Below, piece by piece: positions 1-9,075 of a DNA stretch of 64,000 bases. The notes beneath the pieces are model-generated. The model had not been told where the DNA came from. It made no database searches and saw only the letters and a program-made list of their open reading frames with translations. The stretch lies in NCBI RefSeq assembly GCF_900188355.1, contig NZ_FZNX01000004.1, positions 372,001 through 436,000 on the forward strand, in the 5' to 3' direction. The position numbers and the translations under genes were made by a program. This DNA is from Lutibacter flavus (GTDB lineage: Bacteria > Bacteroidota > Bacteroidia > Flavobacteriales > Flavobacteriaceae). How positions within the stretch are numbered: position 1 is the stretch's first letter; each line of letters begins with the position of its first letter.

Positions 1-967
1 AACCTAAAACAGATGCTATAATTGCTAGTTGATAAAAATCTGTGAAATAAGGAATCAATAAAATGGCAATTCCTTGTAAAAACATTCCCCAAAAAAGCAT
101 CTTTTTTTTTGAATAAAGATCAGCCATTCGGCCTGTTATAAGTTGACCAATCCCCCAAACTGCAGGGTAAATGGCAGCAATAATTCCAATGCTTTTTGAA
201 TCATAATTGAGAGAAATTAAAAGAATAGGCAGGAGGCCCCATATCATTCCATCATTTAAATTATTAACTAAACCAGCTTGGGTAATCGAGCTTAATGTTT
301 TGTTTTTAAAAGAAGTTTCAACAAATACATTGCCTAATTTATTTGTTTGAGTTGATTGTTGTTCTTTATGAACAAACTTTCTTGTGTCTTTAACAAAAAA
401 TAATGTTAGTAATAATCCTAAAACAGAAATACCAATACCTAAATAAAATGGATAAGGTGTAACTCCATATTTTTGAGCGATAATACCAGTAAGAAACGCA
501 ACAATTCCAACTGCAAAATAACCAGCAAATTCATTTATTCCCATTGCCAAACCTCTGTCTTTTTCACCTACCAAATCAATTTTCATGACTACGGTGCTAC
601 TCCAGGTTAACCCTTGATTGATTCCTAAAAGAATGTTTGCAAAAATTACCCAATTCCATGAAGTTGCAGTTATTAAAATAAATGGAATTGGAATAGCAAA
701 GAGCCAGCCTAAAATCAATAAGTTTTTTCTGCCAAATTTATTAGCTAGTTTTCCTGTAAAGTAGTTTGTAATCGCCTTGGTTATTCCAAAAGCAATTATA
801 AAAGATAGAATAGCAGTTTTAGAAGCAATCCCAAATTCTATTTCGGCAAACTTTGGGAAAATGGTACGTTCTAAACCAACCATACCACCAACAAATGCAT
901 TTACAACTACCAAAATTGTAAATTGCTTCCAGTTTTCTTTTAGGCCAAGATTTACGCTATTTTTCAC
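1..967 (-). CDS. MFS transporter (3' end cut off by the window edge)
   Basis: About 322 residues can be read before the frame runs off the left edge, so the C-terminus is missing. The translation is a chain of hydrophobic helices with the MFS loop motif GKLANKFGRKN after the second or third helix and a related GRMADLYSKKK in the second half, as expected for a 12-helix major facilitator. The substrate cannot be told. The frame contains no ATG near its beginning. GTG at 967 gives a short polar N-terminus before the first helix and is the start I prefer; the first ATG (883) would cut into the first membrane helix. It is transcribed in the same direction as the SDR gene upstream of it, about 60 bases away. 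Confidence 0.88.
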   Translation of the reverse strand, partial: MKNSVNLGLKENWKQFTILVVVNAFVGGMVGLERTIFPKFAEIEFGIASKTAILSFIIAFGITKAITNYFTGKLANKFGRKNLLILGWLFAIPIPFILITATSWNWVIFANILLGINQGLTWSSTVVMKIDLVGEKDRGLAMGINEFAGYFAVGIVAFLTGIIAQKYGVTPYPFYLGIGISVLGLLLTLFFVKDTRKFVHKEQQSTQTNKLGNVFVETSFKNKTLSSITQAGLVNNLNDGMIWGLLPILLISLNYDSKSIGIIAAIYPAVWGIGQLITGRMADLYSKKKMLFWGMFLQGIAILLIPYFTDFYQLAIIASVLG

Positions 968-1027
968 TGTTTTGACTTCTATCTTTATTTTAGTTTCTCT
1001 TTCTAACTAATTCTTATTAAAGTTAAT

Positions 1028-1801
1028 TTATTCTTTATAGTCAAGAAGGTTTGAATATTTAAATCTATAATTTAATAGAATTTTTAATTTTTCGGAACTT
1101 ACAATTTTATACTCATTTATTGAGTTTTCATCAAACAAAGGTGTTTTTCTTCCTAATTTGTGGTTTTCATTGGTGTAAAAATCTCTTCTTTTTGGATGCG
1201 AATCAGAACAAGCGTTAAATACTTCACCCCAAACATTTTTCAAAATAATTTGTTCTATTATTTCAACGCAATCATCTCTATGAATAAAATTTATAAATCC
1301 TTCCGGATTTTTAATTTCTCTGTTTGGCGGAATAAAATTTACAGGTTTTCTATTGTAACCAAATAAACCTCCAAATCGTAAAACAGTTGTTTTAAAATGA
1401 GTGTTTTCTGTAAATAATTGCTCAATAGTTTTTAACGGACAATCTTTGGTTGGTGTTTCTTCAGTTACAGTTTTATTAGCGTTATTATAAACGGATGTAG
1501 AACTAACAAACAACACTTTTTTTATAGTAGATTTTTCAATTTGCTGAATTAATTCTTTAAAATTATCGATGTTTTTGGTTGTAACTGAAATAATTAAAAT
1601 TTCAGCATTTAAAATTTCAGAACTACTTTTTTCTAGGTTGCTTAAATCAATTAAATAGGGATTTACACCTTCCTTTTTAAGTGTTCTTAATTTGTTAATG
1701 GAAGTAGTTGAGCCATTAATTTTAAAGTCTTTTTTTACCAAACTAGATGCCAAGGGCATTCCTAACCAGCCACATCCTAAAATGCTAATTTCTTGTTTCA
1801 A
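1028..1801 (-). CDS. NAD(P)-binding atypical SDR / epimerase-like protein (YeeZ-type)
   Basis: A 257-residue soluble protein starting with a Rossmann nucleotide-binding loop, ILGCGWLGMPLA (residues 7-18), typical of extended or atypical short-chain dehydrogenases of the YeeZ kind. Later segments such as LFVSSTSVYNN and FINFIHRDDCVEII are conserved in NAD-dependent epimerase-like proteins. The substrate is unknown. The start is TTG at 1801: an in-frame TAA lies just upstream and no ATG is available before the Rossmann loop. A decayed copy of this N-terminus, also carrying TTG in the start position, lies about 1.9 kb upstream at 3623-3726, beyond the histidine kinase. That copy supports the TTG start and suggests a past local duplication. 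Confidence 0.85.
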   Translation of the reverse strand: MKQEISILGCGWLGMPLASSLVKKDFKINGSTTSINKLRTLKKEGVNPYLIDLSNLEKSSSEILNAEILIISVTTKNIDNFKELIQQIEKSTIKKVLFVSSTSVYNNANKTVTEETPTKDCPLKTIEQLFTENTHFKTTVLRFGGLFGYNRKPVNFIPPNREIKNPEGFINFIHRDDCVEIIEQIILKNVWGEVFNACSDSHPKRRDFYTNENHKLGRKTPLFDENSINEYKIVSSEKLKILLNYRFKYSNLLDYKE

Positions 1802-1826
1802 TTTAATTTTATAGTTTTATTTATTT

Positions 1827-3458
1827 TTAATTAGAAAAATACTTTGTAAGTATAGACATAAAATTGTTTTTTATAATTGGTTTTGAAATATGTTCATTGC
1901 ATCCAGATTTAAGAGCCTTTTCTTTATCACCTTCCAGTGCATAAGCCGTTTGTGCAATAATTATTGAATTGTTGTTAAATTCTCGTATTTTATTGGTAGC
2001 TTCATATCCGTCCATTACGGGCATTTTTATATCCATCAAAATTAAATCGAGATCCAGATTTTTTTTGCAGATTTCAATTGCTTCAAATCCACTATTTGCA
2101 TGTAAAATTTCTCGATTTATATTTTCCAGCATAATCGATATAAGTAAATCCGATGCCTCATCATCTTCTACAATTAATATTTTTAGTTTTTTTATTTTGT
2201 GATCAAGTTCTTCATTAGTAACAATATTTGTACTCTTGGTTTTTGGCTTAAATCTTGTTTTGTAAGGAATTGTAAAATAAAAGGTTGATCCTTTTTCTTT
2301 TTCACTTTCAACCCATATTTTTCCTCCAAGAATTTCCGCATATGCCTTGGAAATAGCTAAACCTAAACCAGCACCTTGTCTCGCCATTGTATCTTTTATG
2401 TCTGCCTGAATAAACCTTTTGAAAATAGCTTTTTGTCGCTCTTTTGGAATTCCAATACCATGATCTTTCACAAAACACTCAAGATATTCGCCTTTTTTGT
2501 TGTAGCCAAATTCTATGGAACCATTTTCGCTAAATTTAATAGCGTTTTTTACAAGATTAGTATAGATAGCAAGTAATTTTTCTTTATCGGTTTTAATAAT
2601 TGATTCATTTAAAGGCAGTGGATTTTTATAAGATAGTTGCAATCCTTTAGCTTCCACCTCTGGTTTAAAAAAGGTGTAAATAAATTCAAGGTGTTCATTT
2701 ATGCTTGTTTCTGTTAAATTAATATCAATCTGTCCAGATTCAATTTTTGAAATACTTATTATATCATTAATAATATTAAGCATTCGAGTTCCACTTTTTT
2801 CAATAATTTTAATATAATTCTGTTGTTCAAAACCCGATAAATTAGGTGTTTTTAACAATTCAGCAAAGCCCATTATTCCATTCATTGGAGTTCTTATTTC
2901 ATGGCTCATATTTGCTAAAAATGCAGATTTTAATTTATCACTTTCTTCGGCTTTATTTTTGGCAATTACCAATTCATTTTCGGACTCTTTTCTATCAGTT
3001 ATATCATAAGCTGTACCTATAATTGAAAATGGCATTCCATCATCATTTAAAATTACAATTCGTGTGTCACTAATCCATCGGTAGCCTTTTTTGGGATGAT
3101 TAAAACGATATTCTACAGTAGTTGGGAATCCATTTAAATTTTTTGCGAAAATATTTTCTGCATAACTTTGCATTTTTATGGCATCCTCAGGATGCATTTG
3201 TTCAAATACATTTACAATGCTACCCGACGTAAAGAAATCAGGTGAATATCCATAGGTTTCTATTACTGCTGGACTAACATAATCGTAATTTCCTGTTATT
3301 AAATTGAAATTATAAATTACAGATATGGAGTTTTGTAAAATATATTTAAAGAGCTGCTCTTCTCCTTTATTGGAAGTCTCCTTAAGAGAGTTGTACTTTT
3401 GCTGTAATTCTCGGAGCTCCTCAATTATTTCTTCTTTTGTTTTATTTTGGTAATCCAT
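1827..3458 (-). CDS. hybrid sensor histidine kinase with PAS and receiver domains
   Basis: 543 residues, no membrane segment and no signal peptide, so a cytoplasmic sensor. Order of domains: N-terminal coiled coil (about 5-30); PAS/PAC fold (about 40-158, with EYRFNHPKKGYRWI and a terminal ITDRKESE); HisKA dimerisation domain with the H-box FLANMSHEIRTPMNG (phospho-His 186); HATPase domain with N-box NLVKNAIKF (301-309), G1 DHGIGIP and G2 GAGLGLAI; then a receiver domain (about 425-541) with the acidic pair 432-433, phosphoacceptor Asp476 in LILMDIKMP, Thr504 and Lys526. All catalytic residues are present, so it should be active. No output regulator lies next to it, so its targets and signal are unknown. 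The PAS type (PAS_3-like) gives no ligand prediction. Confidence 0.93.
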   Translation of the reverse strand: MDYQNKTKEEIIEELRELQQKYNSLKETSNKGEEQLFKYILQNSISVIYNFNLITGNYDYVSPAVIETYGYSPDFFTSGSIVNVFEQMHPEDAIKMQSYAENIFAKNLNGFPTTVEYRFNHPKKGYRWISDTRIVILNDDGMPFSIIGTAYDITDRKESENELVIAKNKAEESDKLKSAFLANMSHEIRTPMNGIMGFAELLKTPNLSGFEQQNYIKIIEKSGTRMLNIINDIISISKIESGQIDINLTETSINEHLEFIYTFFKPEVEAKGLQLSYKNPLPLNESIIKTDKEKLLAIYTNLVKNAIKFSENGSIEFGYNKKGEYLECFVKDHGIGIPKERQKAIFKRFIQADIKDTMARQGAGLGLAISKAYAEILGGKIWVESEKEKGSTFYFTIPYKTRFKPKTKSTNIVTNEELDHKIKKLKILIVEDDEASDLLISIMLENINREILHANSGFEAIEICKKNLDLDLILMDIKMPVMDGYEATNKIREFNNNSIIIAQTAYALEGDKEKALKSGCNEHISKPIIKNNFMSILTKYFSN

Positions 3459-3622
3459 ATTACATGATGTTCAAATAATAAAAATATCTAAAGCAAATCT
3501 GTGTATCTTGAATTAATTGTTACGGTGAGGTAAAGAATTTTTTCATTAATTAGAAAACATTTCTGCTTTTTAAGTTTAAGTGGTAAAAATACGATAATCT
3601 TTTAGTTTGTAAAAGGTTATAA

Positions 3623-3726
3623 TTATTTTGATATGGATATATTAATGGGAAATGTTTTTTTGACCAAATTTGATTCTAATGATATTCCTAACCAGCTAAA
3701 TCCTAGAATGCTAATTTCTTGTTCAA
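3623..3726 (-). pseudogene. decayed N-terminal fragment of an SDR paralogous to the gene at 1028-1801
   Basis: Read on the minus strand from a TTG at 3726, this stretch translates, after a one-base deletion directly behind the start, as QEISILGFSWLGISLESN followed by LVKKTFPIN. That matches the intact SDR N-terminus at 19 of 27 residues, and the nucleotides just before the TTG also match (ttaaattg). The Rossmann glycines have been altered (GFSWLG against GCGWLG) and the frame stops at 3623. Nothing recognisable of the rest of the gene remains. The rest of the roughly 300-base gap around it (3459-3759) shows no other gene or clear signal. Confidence 0.7.
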
Positions 3727-3759
3727 TTTAAGTTTATGATGTTAGAATTTATTAATTAG

Positions 3760-4455
3760 TTATTCTGCTAATGCAAATTCAATTGCTGATTTTCCGTGAA
3801 TTAGCGTTGTGTCAAAATATGGTAAATCAATATCGGTTTGATTAATAATCAATGGAATTTCTGTACAACCAGCTATAACACCTTCCGCACCTTCGTGTTT
3901 TAATTCTTCGATTATTGATAAGTATAGTGCTTTTGTTTTAGATTTAATGATTCCTTTTCCTAATTCATCTAAAATTGTTGAATGCATAAAATTTATGTCT
4001 TCTGGATTTTTAGGTACTATGGCCTCAATTCCAAATTCTTTAAGTTTAGATTTAAAAAAATCGTACTCCATTGTAAATCTGGTTCCAAGTAGTGCCACTT
4101 TTTTAAGTTTAGATTTTTTAATTTCAATGGCAGTTTCAGTAGCAATATGAATGATAGGAATGTTAATTTCACTTTGTATTTTATCGGCAATATAATGCAT
4201 TGTATTGGCGCAAAGAACAATTCCTTTGGCACCACTTTTTTCTAATTTTTTACAAGCGGTTACAACCATTTTTAAAATAGCATTCCAATCGTTTTTATCA
4301 AGATTGTTTCTAATGTCCTGAAAATTGAAAGAATAAATGATACATTCAGAAAAATTATTTCCACCTAATTGTTCATTTATTCCTTGATTGATTAGTTTGT
4401 AATAATCAACTGTAGAAACCCAACTTGTTCCGCCTATCAAACCTAATATTTTCAT
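3760..4455 (-). CDS. aspartate/glutamate racemase family protein
   Basis: 231 residues, the usual length of the Asp/Glu/hydantoin racemase family. The N-terminus MKILGLIGGTSWVST and the two catalytic cysteines, Cys82 in IVLCANTMH and Cys197 in VIAGCTEIPL, are all present, so a cofactor-independent two-base racemase is expected. It resembles the RacX/YgeA and aspartate racemase branch rather than MurI; a true MurI is encoded elsewhere in the window (34280-35068). Broad-specificity amino-acid racemisation for cell-wall or D-amino-acid metabolism is likely, but the substrate is not decided by sequence. A small membrane protein lies 7 bases upstream on the same strand, suggesting co-transcription. 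Confidence 0.9.
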   Translation of the reverse strand: MKILGLIGGTSWVSTVDYYKLINQGINEQLGGNNFSECIIYSFNFQDIRNNLDKNDWNAILKMVVTACKKLEKSGAKGIVLCANTMHYIADKIQSEINIPIIHIATETAIEIKKSKLKKVALLGTRFTMEYDFFKSKLKEFGIEAIVPKNPEDINFMHSTILDELGKGIIKSKTKALYLSIIEELKHEGAEGVIAGCTEIPLIINQTDIDLPYFDTTLIHGKSAIEFALAE

Positions 4456-4462
4456 AGTATTT

Positions 4463-4876
4463 TTAGTTTTTTCTTTGAATCAATTTTCCACCAAGCCAAG
4501 CCATTGGAATATATGCTCCAATTAAATCTACAATTGTGTACCAAGTTGGTGAAGGAAGTAAAAAAACATTTGTAATTCCACCAATTAAAAAAAGAACTCC
4601 AATACTTAATGCAAATTTCAGTTTATAATTGGCAGCAATTAGAGCCGTAATTAGCGCGCCAAAAAAGGTTCCTAAAGCGTGGGCTAAAAATGGGAAAATA
4701 AAATGCTTGGGTTCAAATAAATGCATCGTTTCTTTTAAACCTTCCATAGTTGTCACATCTGCTCCGTTTGGAGGTGGAATAATTGCACCGCTTATTGATA
4801 TAATACCCATATTTATAGCGCTTCCAATAATTAAACCGACAATTACTGCAAGAATGTTTTTTACTGTTGAATTCAT
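4463..4876 (-). CDS. small four-helix membrane protein of unknown function
   Basis: 137 residues with four predicted membrane-spanning segments (about 5-27, 58-82, 86-106 and 111-130). The first is glycine-rich (IVGLIIGSAINMGII), and the third follows a short lysine-containing turn. There is no lipobox or enzyme motif. I recognise it only as a family of small hypothetical membrane proteins common in Flavobacteriia. It ends 7 bases before the racemase gene and is probably transcribed with it, but that does not reveal its role. The start MNSTVKN places the first helix at the usual distance from the N-terminus. Confidence 0.8.
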   Translation of the reverse strand: MNSTVKNILAVIVGLIIGSAINMGIISISGAIIPPPNGADVTTMEGLKETMHLFEPKHFIFPFLAHALGTFFGALITALIAANYKLKFALSIGVLFLIGGITNVFLLPSPTWYTIVDLIGAYIPMAWLGGKLIQRKN

Positions 4877-4971
4877 TTTTTTAATAGTTTAGACAAAGAA
4901 TAATAGGTAAATAAAAGATGCTGTTTTTCTGATGTTTAAATATAATCATTTTAATTTTTTAAGAAAACTTA

Positions 4972-5146
4972 TTATTTTAGAACAGCAATTGGATCTCCTG
5001 CATTTAAGTGTAAAGTATGATTTTTCTCCATTCCAACTTTTGGTAGTTTTAGCCAAAGTAACAACCGTTATTTGTTCAACTTTATTTTTATAATAAGAGC
5101 TTAAGAATAGTTATATTAAAAACATAGGAATTAGTAGTTTTTTCAT
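4972..5146 (-). pseudogene. decayed secreted cupin-domain protein
   Basis: From ATG at 5146 the minus strand reads MKKLLIPMFLI, an in-frame TAA, then LFLSS and further on ITVVTLAKTTKSWNGE, which looks like the start of small secreted cupin proteins (signal peptide, then a 'KTTKSWNG' segment). A shift into the next frame then gives KNHTLHLNAGDPIAVLK and a stop at 4972, which resembles the late cupin strand 'TLHLKAGDPI'. So a stop codon, a large internal deletion and a frameshift appear to separate two ends of one former gene. The family call rests on pattern memory of short segments. It occupies most of the 280-base gap between its neighbours. Confidence 0.5.
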
Positions 5147-5156
5147 TTGATGTAAA

Positions 5157-5750
5157 TTAATAGGTTTCAATAATTTTTCTAATCCAATTATTTGGAATCA
5201 TATCTATAGTTAAATTTATTCGTTCCGTTTCTCCGAAGTTTGTTATTTTATGGGGGTCGGTAAGTCTTAAATACCAGCATTCTCCTTGTTTCATTGGAAC
5301 TGGAATCCCATTTAAAAAGAATGTTACCTTGTCATTATTTAGAATTGGAATTGTAAGTCTTATAACAGATTTTTCAATTTCTAATCCAAGAGTAGGGTCT
5401 GTATGTTCCTTAACAATTGAACCTGGGGCTAATCTCAGTAATCTAACCAAGGTAACTGTAGTATTTTTTCTAAAAGTATCTATCACACTCATTAAGTATG
5501 GCGAGTTTTTCAAATAAGAAGTATCAAGCCAATTTGTCCAAGAACCATCGGCATAATCATTTGAAGGTTGCGGGAAAGGAATTGTATGGTCTACCATATG
5601 TGCAGGAGCCCTCAAAGGAATCACATTATAGTATTCAAAATTATCTAAATCTAAAGTATTAAATTCAGCGAGCATTTTATCAGTATCAAATACAAACGGT
5701 AATTTAATACAATCATTTCTAAGTTGATTTGGTTCCTTTCCGTTAATCAT
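5157..5750 (-). CDS. aspartyl/asparaginyl beta-hydroxylase-like Fe(II)/2-oxoglutarate oxygenase
   Basis: 197 residues. The double-stranded beta-helix metal site is visible: His116 and Asp118 in VKEHTDPTLG, His167 in TDPHKITNFG, with Arg177 (ETERINL) placed to bind 2-oxoglutarate. This arrangement is that of the Asp/Asn hydroxylase (AspH-like) family. It has no signal peptide and probably acts in the cytoplasm. The hydroxylated substrate is unknown; bacterial members include free-amino-acid and peptide hydroxylases. It lies between a cupin pseudogene and the GH92 gene on the same strand, with 33 bases to the latter, so co-transcription with the mannosidase is possible but not functionally obvious. 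Confidence 0.85.
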   Translation of the reverse strand: MINGKEPNQLRNDCIKLPFVFDTDKMLAEFNTLDLDNFEYYNVIPLRAPAHMVDHTIPFPQPSNDYADGSWTNWLDTSYLKNSPYLMSVIDTFRKNTTVTLVRLLRLAPGSIVKEHTDPTLGLEIEKSVIRLTIPILNNDKVTFFLNGIPVPMKQGECWYLRLTDPHKITNFGETERINLTIDMIPNNWIRKIIETY

Positions 5751-5783
5751 TTTTCTTTATATTTAATAGTTAGCAACTTAAAA

Positions 5784-8102
5784 TTATTTATTTTTAAGAG
5801 ATAAAGAATACGGCACATTTTCTGGTTGGCTTCCCCATTCTTTATTTGGCTCATTTGCTAATTCAAATTTAAATTCTCCTCCATTTTGAATGGCATCAAA
5901 AGTTAAAAAATTATTAGAATAATTCTTGCCATTTAAACTAGTAGATTGAATGTAATAATTTTTACTTGAATTATTTTCAGCATTAATTATAAATGTATTT
6001 CCATTTTCTAAAGTTAAGATTGCTTTTTTAAATAGCGGACTCCCAATTACATATTGATCAACGCCAGGAGTTACCGGATAAAATCCTAAAGAGCTAAAAA
6101 CATACCAGGCCGATGTTTGGCCATTATCTTCATCACCACAATATCCATCTGGTGTTGCTGCATATAAATTGGTTAATACATCTCTAATTTTTTCTTGTGT
6201 TTTATAAGGAGTATTCGCGTAATTATATAAATAAATCATATGCTGAATTGGTTGATTTCCGTGCGCATAATTCCCCATATTTACAATTTGCATTTCTCTT
6301 ATTTCGTGAATTGTTCCACCATAATAAGAATCATCAAAGTCTGGAGGCATATTAAAAACATTATCCAGTTGACCAGTAAAAGCATTGTTTCCTCCCATTA
6401 AATCAATTAGACCTTGTACATCATGAAATACCGACCAAGTATAATGAAGACTATTACCTTCTGTAAAAGCATCTCCCCATTTTAAGGGATTAAAAGGAGT
6501 TTGAAAAGCGCCATCTTCATTTTTTCCTCTCATTAAATTTGTTGAAGGATCAAATACGTTTTTATAGTTTAAAGATTGTTTGAAATACTTTTCTGCAATG
6601 TCTTTTTTACCCATTTTTTCAGCCATTTTAGCAATGGTGAAATCAGCAAAAGCGTATTCTAAAGTTCTTGCAGCATTCTCATTAATACCAACATTATATG
6701 GAACAAATCCAAGTTTATTATAATAATTTAAACCTTCTCTTCCAACTGAACCTTTTGGTCTACCTTCCTCTATTGTTGCATTTTTTATGATTGCTTCAAA
6801 TAAAATTTCACTATCCACATCTAAAGCGCCTTTTAAAAAGGCATCAACAATTATAGGAGCAGAGTTGGAGCCAATCATACAATTTCTATGGCCAGGACTT
6901 GCCCATTCTGGTAACCAACCAGATTCTCGGTATGTGTTTGCCAATCCTTCCATAATGTTTCCATTCAATTCTGGATACATCATATTAAAAAATGGATACA
7001 CGGCTCTAAACGTATCCCAAAAACCGTTGTCTGTGAACATATATCCAGGTAACACTTCTCCGTTGTATGGGCTGTAATGAACAACTTCATTGTTCTCGTT
7101 AAATTCATAAAATTTTCTTGGAAACAATAAAACCCGATACAAACAAGAATAAAATGTTTCAATATTTGCAATGTTATCGTCTTCTATTCTTATTTTATTT
7201 AACTCTTTTTCCCAAGCTAATTGTGCTTTTTCTTTGGTTTGTTCAAACGTATCTTTCCCTATTTCTCTATTTAAATTTAGTTGTGCTTGTTCCGGACTAA
7301 TAAATGAAGATGCAACTTTTACATTTACAACTTCTCCTTTTTTTGTTTTGAAACCAATAATAGCACCAACATGTTTTCCTTCACTATTAAGTCTGTTTTC
7401 TTGTAATTCCCAATCGTCTTTCCAAGTGTGTTGTATTTCAAAATCTTTATCAAATTCAGCAACAAAATAATTATGAAAATTATCAGGTACACCACCCGAA
7501 TTATTTCTACAATAACCTATGATTTTTCGTTCTTCAGGAATAATTTTCACCATAGAACCTTTAAAAAAAGCATCTAGCATAATATAAGAGGAGTCCGCTT
7601 CTGGAAACGTAAATTTAAAATGCGCAGCTCTTTCAGTTGGAGCAACTTCAGCAATAACATCATAATCTGCTAAATAAACTTTATAATAATATGGTTTTAC
7701 GGTTTCTGCTTTATGAGAAAACCAAGATTGTCTTTCTTCTTCCTTATATTTTAAATCACCAGTTATAGCCATAAAGGAAAATGCGGCATAATCATTAATC
7801 CAAGGGCTTGGTTGATGGGTTTGTTTAATACCTCTTATTTTATTTTCGTTGTATTTATAAGTCCAGCCATCACCCATTTTTGAAGTCATAGGAGTCCAGA
7901 AATTCATTCCCCAAGGTGTTGCAATTGCAGGATAGGTGTTCCCGTTTGATAAGCTGTATTTTGAATCGGTACCCATTAAAGGGTTTACATAATCTACTAA
8001 AGAAACCTCTTCTGTGTTTTTTGAAATAGTGTTGTTATCTGTTTTTTTACAAGAAAAACTAAGCGATAGAATTAAAATACAGAGTGCTATTTTAAATTTC
8101 AT
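5784..8102 (-). CDS. GH92 family alpha-mannosidase, lipoprotein
   Basis: 772 residues with a lipoprotein signal, hydrophobic core then LSFSCKK, so anchored through Cys18 to a membrane. The rest is one glycoside hydrolase family 92 protein: early VDYVNPLMGTDSKYSLSNG and YPAIATPWGMNFWTP, middle GYMFTDNGFWDTFRAVYP, late GNQPIQHMIYLYNY and CGDEDNGQTSAWYVFSSLGFYPVTPG, which carries the acidic residues used for catalysis and calcium binding. GH92 enzymes are calcium-dependent exo-alpha-mannosidases that trim N-glycans and other mannosides. No SusC/SusD pair, other CAZyme or sensor is next to it, so this is not a classic polysaccharide utilisation locus, and the substrate linkage cannot be read from sequence. 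Confidence 0.94.
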   Translation of the reverse strand: MKFKIALCILILSLSFSCKKTDNNTISKNTEEVSLVDYVNPLMGTDSKYSLSNGNTYPAIATPWGMNFWTPMTSKMGDGWTYKYNENKIRGIKQTHQPSPWINDYAAFSFMAITGDLKYKEEERQSWFSHKAETVKPYYYKVYLADYDVIAEVAPTERAAHFKFTFPEADSSYIMLDAFFKGSMVKIIPEERKIIGYCRNNSGGVPDNFHNYFVAEFDKDFEIQHTWKDDWELQENRLNSEGKHVGAIIGFKTKKGEVVNVKVASSFISPEQAQLNLNREIGKDTFEQTKEKAQLAWEKELNKIRIEDDNIANIETFYSCLYRVLLFPRKFYEFNENNEVVHYSPYNGEVLPGYMFTDNGFWDTFRAVYPFFNMMYPELNGNIMEGLANTYRESGWLPEWASPGHRNCMIGSNSAPIIVDAFLKGALDVDSEILFEAIIKNATIEEGRPKGSVGREGLNYYNKLGFVPYNVGINENAARTLEYAFADFTIAKMAEKMGKKDIAEKYFKQSLNYKNVFDPSTNLMRGKNEDGAFQTPFNPLKWGDAFTEGNSLHYTWSVFHDVQGLIDLMGGNNAFTGQLDNVFNMPPDFDDSYYGGTIHEIREMQIVNMGNYAHGNQPIQHMIYLYNYANTPYKTQEKIRDVLTNLYAATPDGYCGDEDNGQTSAWYVFSSLGFYPVTPGVDQYVIGSPLFKKAILTLENGNTFIINAENNSSKNYYIQSTSLNGKNYSNNFLTFDAIQNGGEFKFELANEPNKEWGSQPENVPYSLSLKNK

Positions 8103-8121
8103 TTTATACTTTATTATTGTG

Positions 8122-9075
8122 TTAGAACCATTTTTTTCTTTTAAAATAAATTAAAGGGAAAATAAAACTTAAAATCAAAGCAATAACTATAATTGGATAT
8201 CCAAATGCCCATTTTAATTCGGGCATATTTTTGAAGTTCATTCCATAGATTCCTACAATTAAAGTGGGTAATGAAATACAAACAGTAATTATAGTCAGGA
8301 TTTTAAAGATATTGTTTTGTTCTAATTCTATCTTACTATTTATATTCCCATTTAAGTCATCTAGTCTATTAAAATTATATTGTAAATAATCTGCTATTAC
8401 ACTAAGGTCATCAATTTCTTCACTAATTTCACCAAACGTGTCTTTTCCATTTTTATCACTCTTTTTTAAAAGTAGCAGAATTCTTTGAAACTCAGAAAGA
8501 GATTCCCTTATAAGTAGATTATTATACCTTAATTCCGCAATATAATCCAAGTCGTTCTCCTTAAATTGTTTAGATTTTAGTGTTTTTAGGAAAAGTTCTT
8601 TAATTTTTTTGGAAATCAACTCTACAATATCGGCATAATAATCAGAGATTACTCCAATTTGAAAAATAAAAAGTTGATGATATGTGTTAAATTTTGTGTT
8701 TTCAAAATTATAAATAAATTGAGTTAACTGATTTAAACTTTCTTCTATTTCAGATGAAAGGAATGTAAATACTATATCGTTTTTGATTAAAATATAAATA
8801 TCCTTTTCCATAAAAAAATTATTTGAAGAATAGTTTGGAATCTTAAAGTTCAAAGATAGCTGGTCTGTTGATTCAATATAATGTGAACTTATCTCTAAAT
8901 CCTTTTTTTTGGCAAAAGAAGTTAGATCAAGATTAAATTTTATAGAAATTAATTCCAAATTTGAATCAGTGAAATCAATAAAGCGAATACTAAATATTTT
9001 TTTTGGTAAATATTCAATTTCATCAATAGACTTGTATTTTTTTATAATATTATTTTTAAAATAGATTTCAATCAT
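8122..9075 (-). CDS. CorA-like magnesium/divalent-cation transporter
   Basis: 317 residues with the CorA plan: a soluble N-terminal alpha/beta domain, a long helical stalk, and two C-terminal membrane helices with the diagnostic motif YGMNF (GMN at 278-280) between them, followed by a second helix and a basic tail (FKRKKWF). CorA proteins form pentameric channels for Mg2+ (some carry Co2+ or Ni2+). The N-terminal domain is divergent, so ion specificity is open. It lies 19 bases upstream of the GH92 gene on the same strand, but no functional link is apparent. Confidence 0.9.
   Translation of the reverse strand: MIEIYFKNNIIKKYKSIDEIEYLPKKIFSIRFIDFTDSNLELISIKFNLDLTSFAKKKDLEISSHYIESTDQLSLNFKIPNYSSNNFFMEKDIYILIKNDIVFTFLSSEIEESLNQLTQFIYNFENTKFNTYHQLFIFQIGVISDYYADIVELISKKIKELFLKTLKSKQFKENDLDYIAELRYNNLLIRESLSEFQRILLLLKKSDKNGKDTFGEISEEIDDLSVIADYLQYNFNRLDDLNGNINSKIELEQNNIFKILTIITVCISLPTLIVGIYGMNFKNMPELKWAFGYPIIVIALILSFIFPLIYFKRKKWF

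Noticed and set aside
777..1010. Plus-strand open frame opposite the MFS transporter
   Set aside because: Shadow of the coding strand; the minus frame has clear MFS motifs. The same holds for the many antisense frames opposite the kinase, GH92, pump and BamA genes.
5784..8102. Polysaccharide utilisation locus around the GH92 mannosidase
   Set aside because: No SusC/SusD-like pair, second CAZyme or dedicated sensor is nearby; the closest kinase lies beyond unrelated genes.
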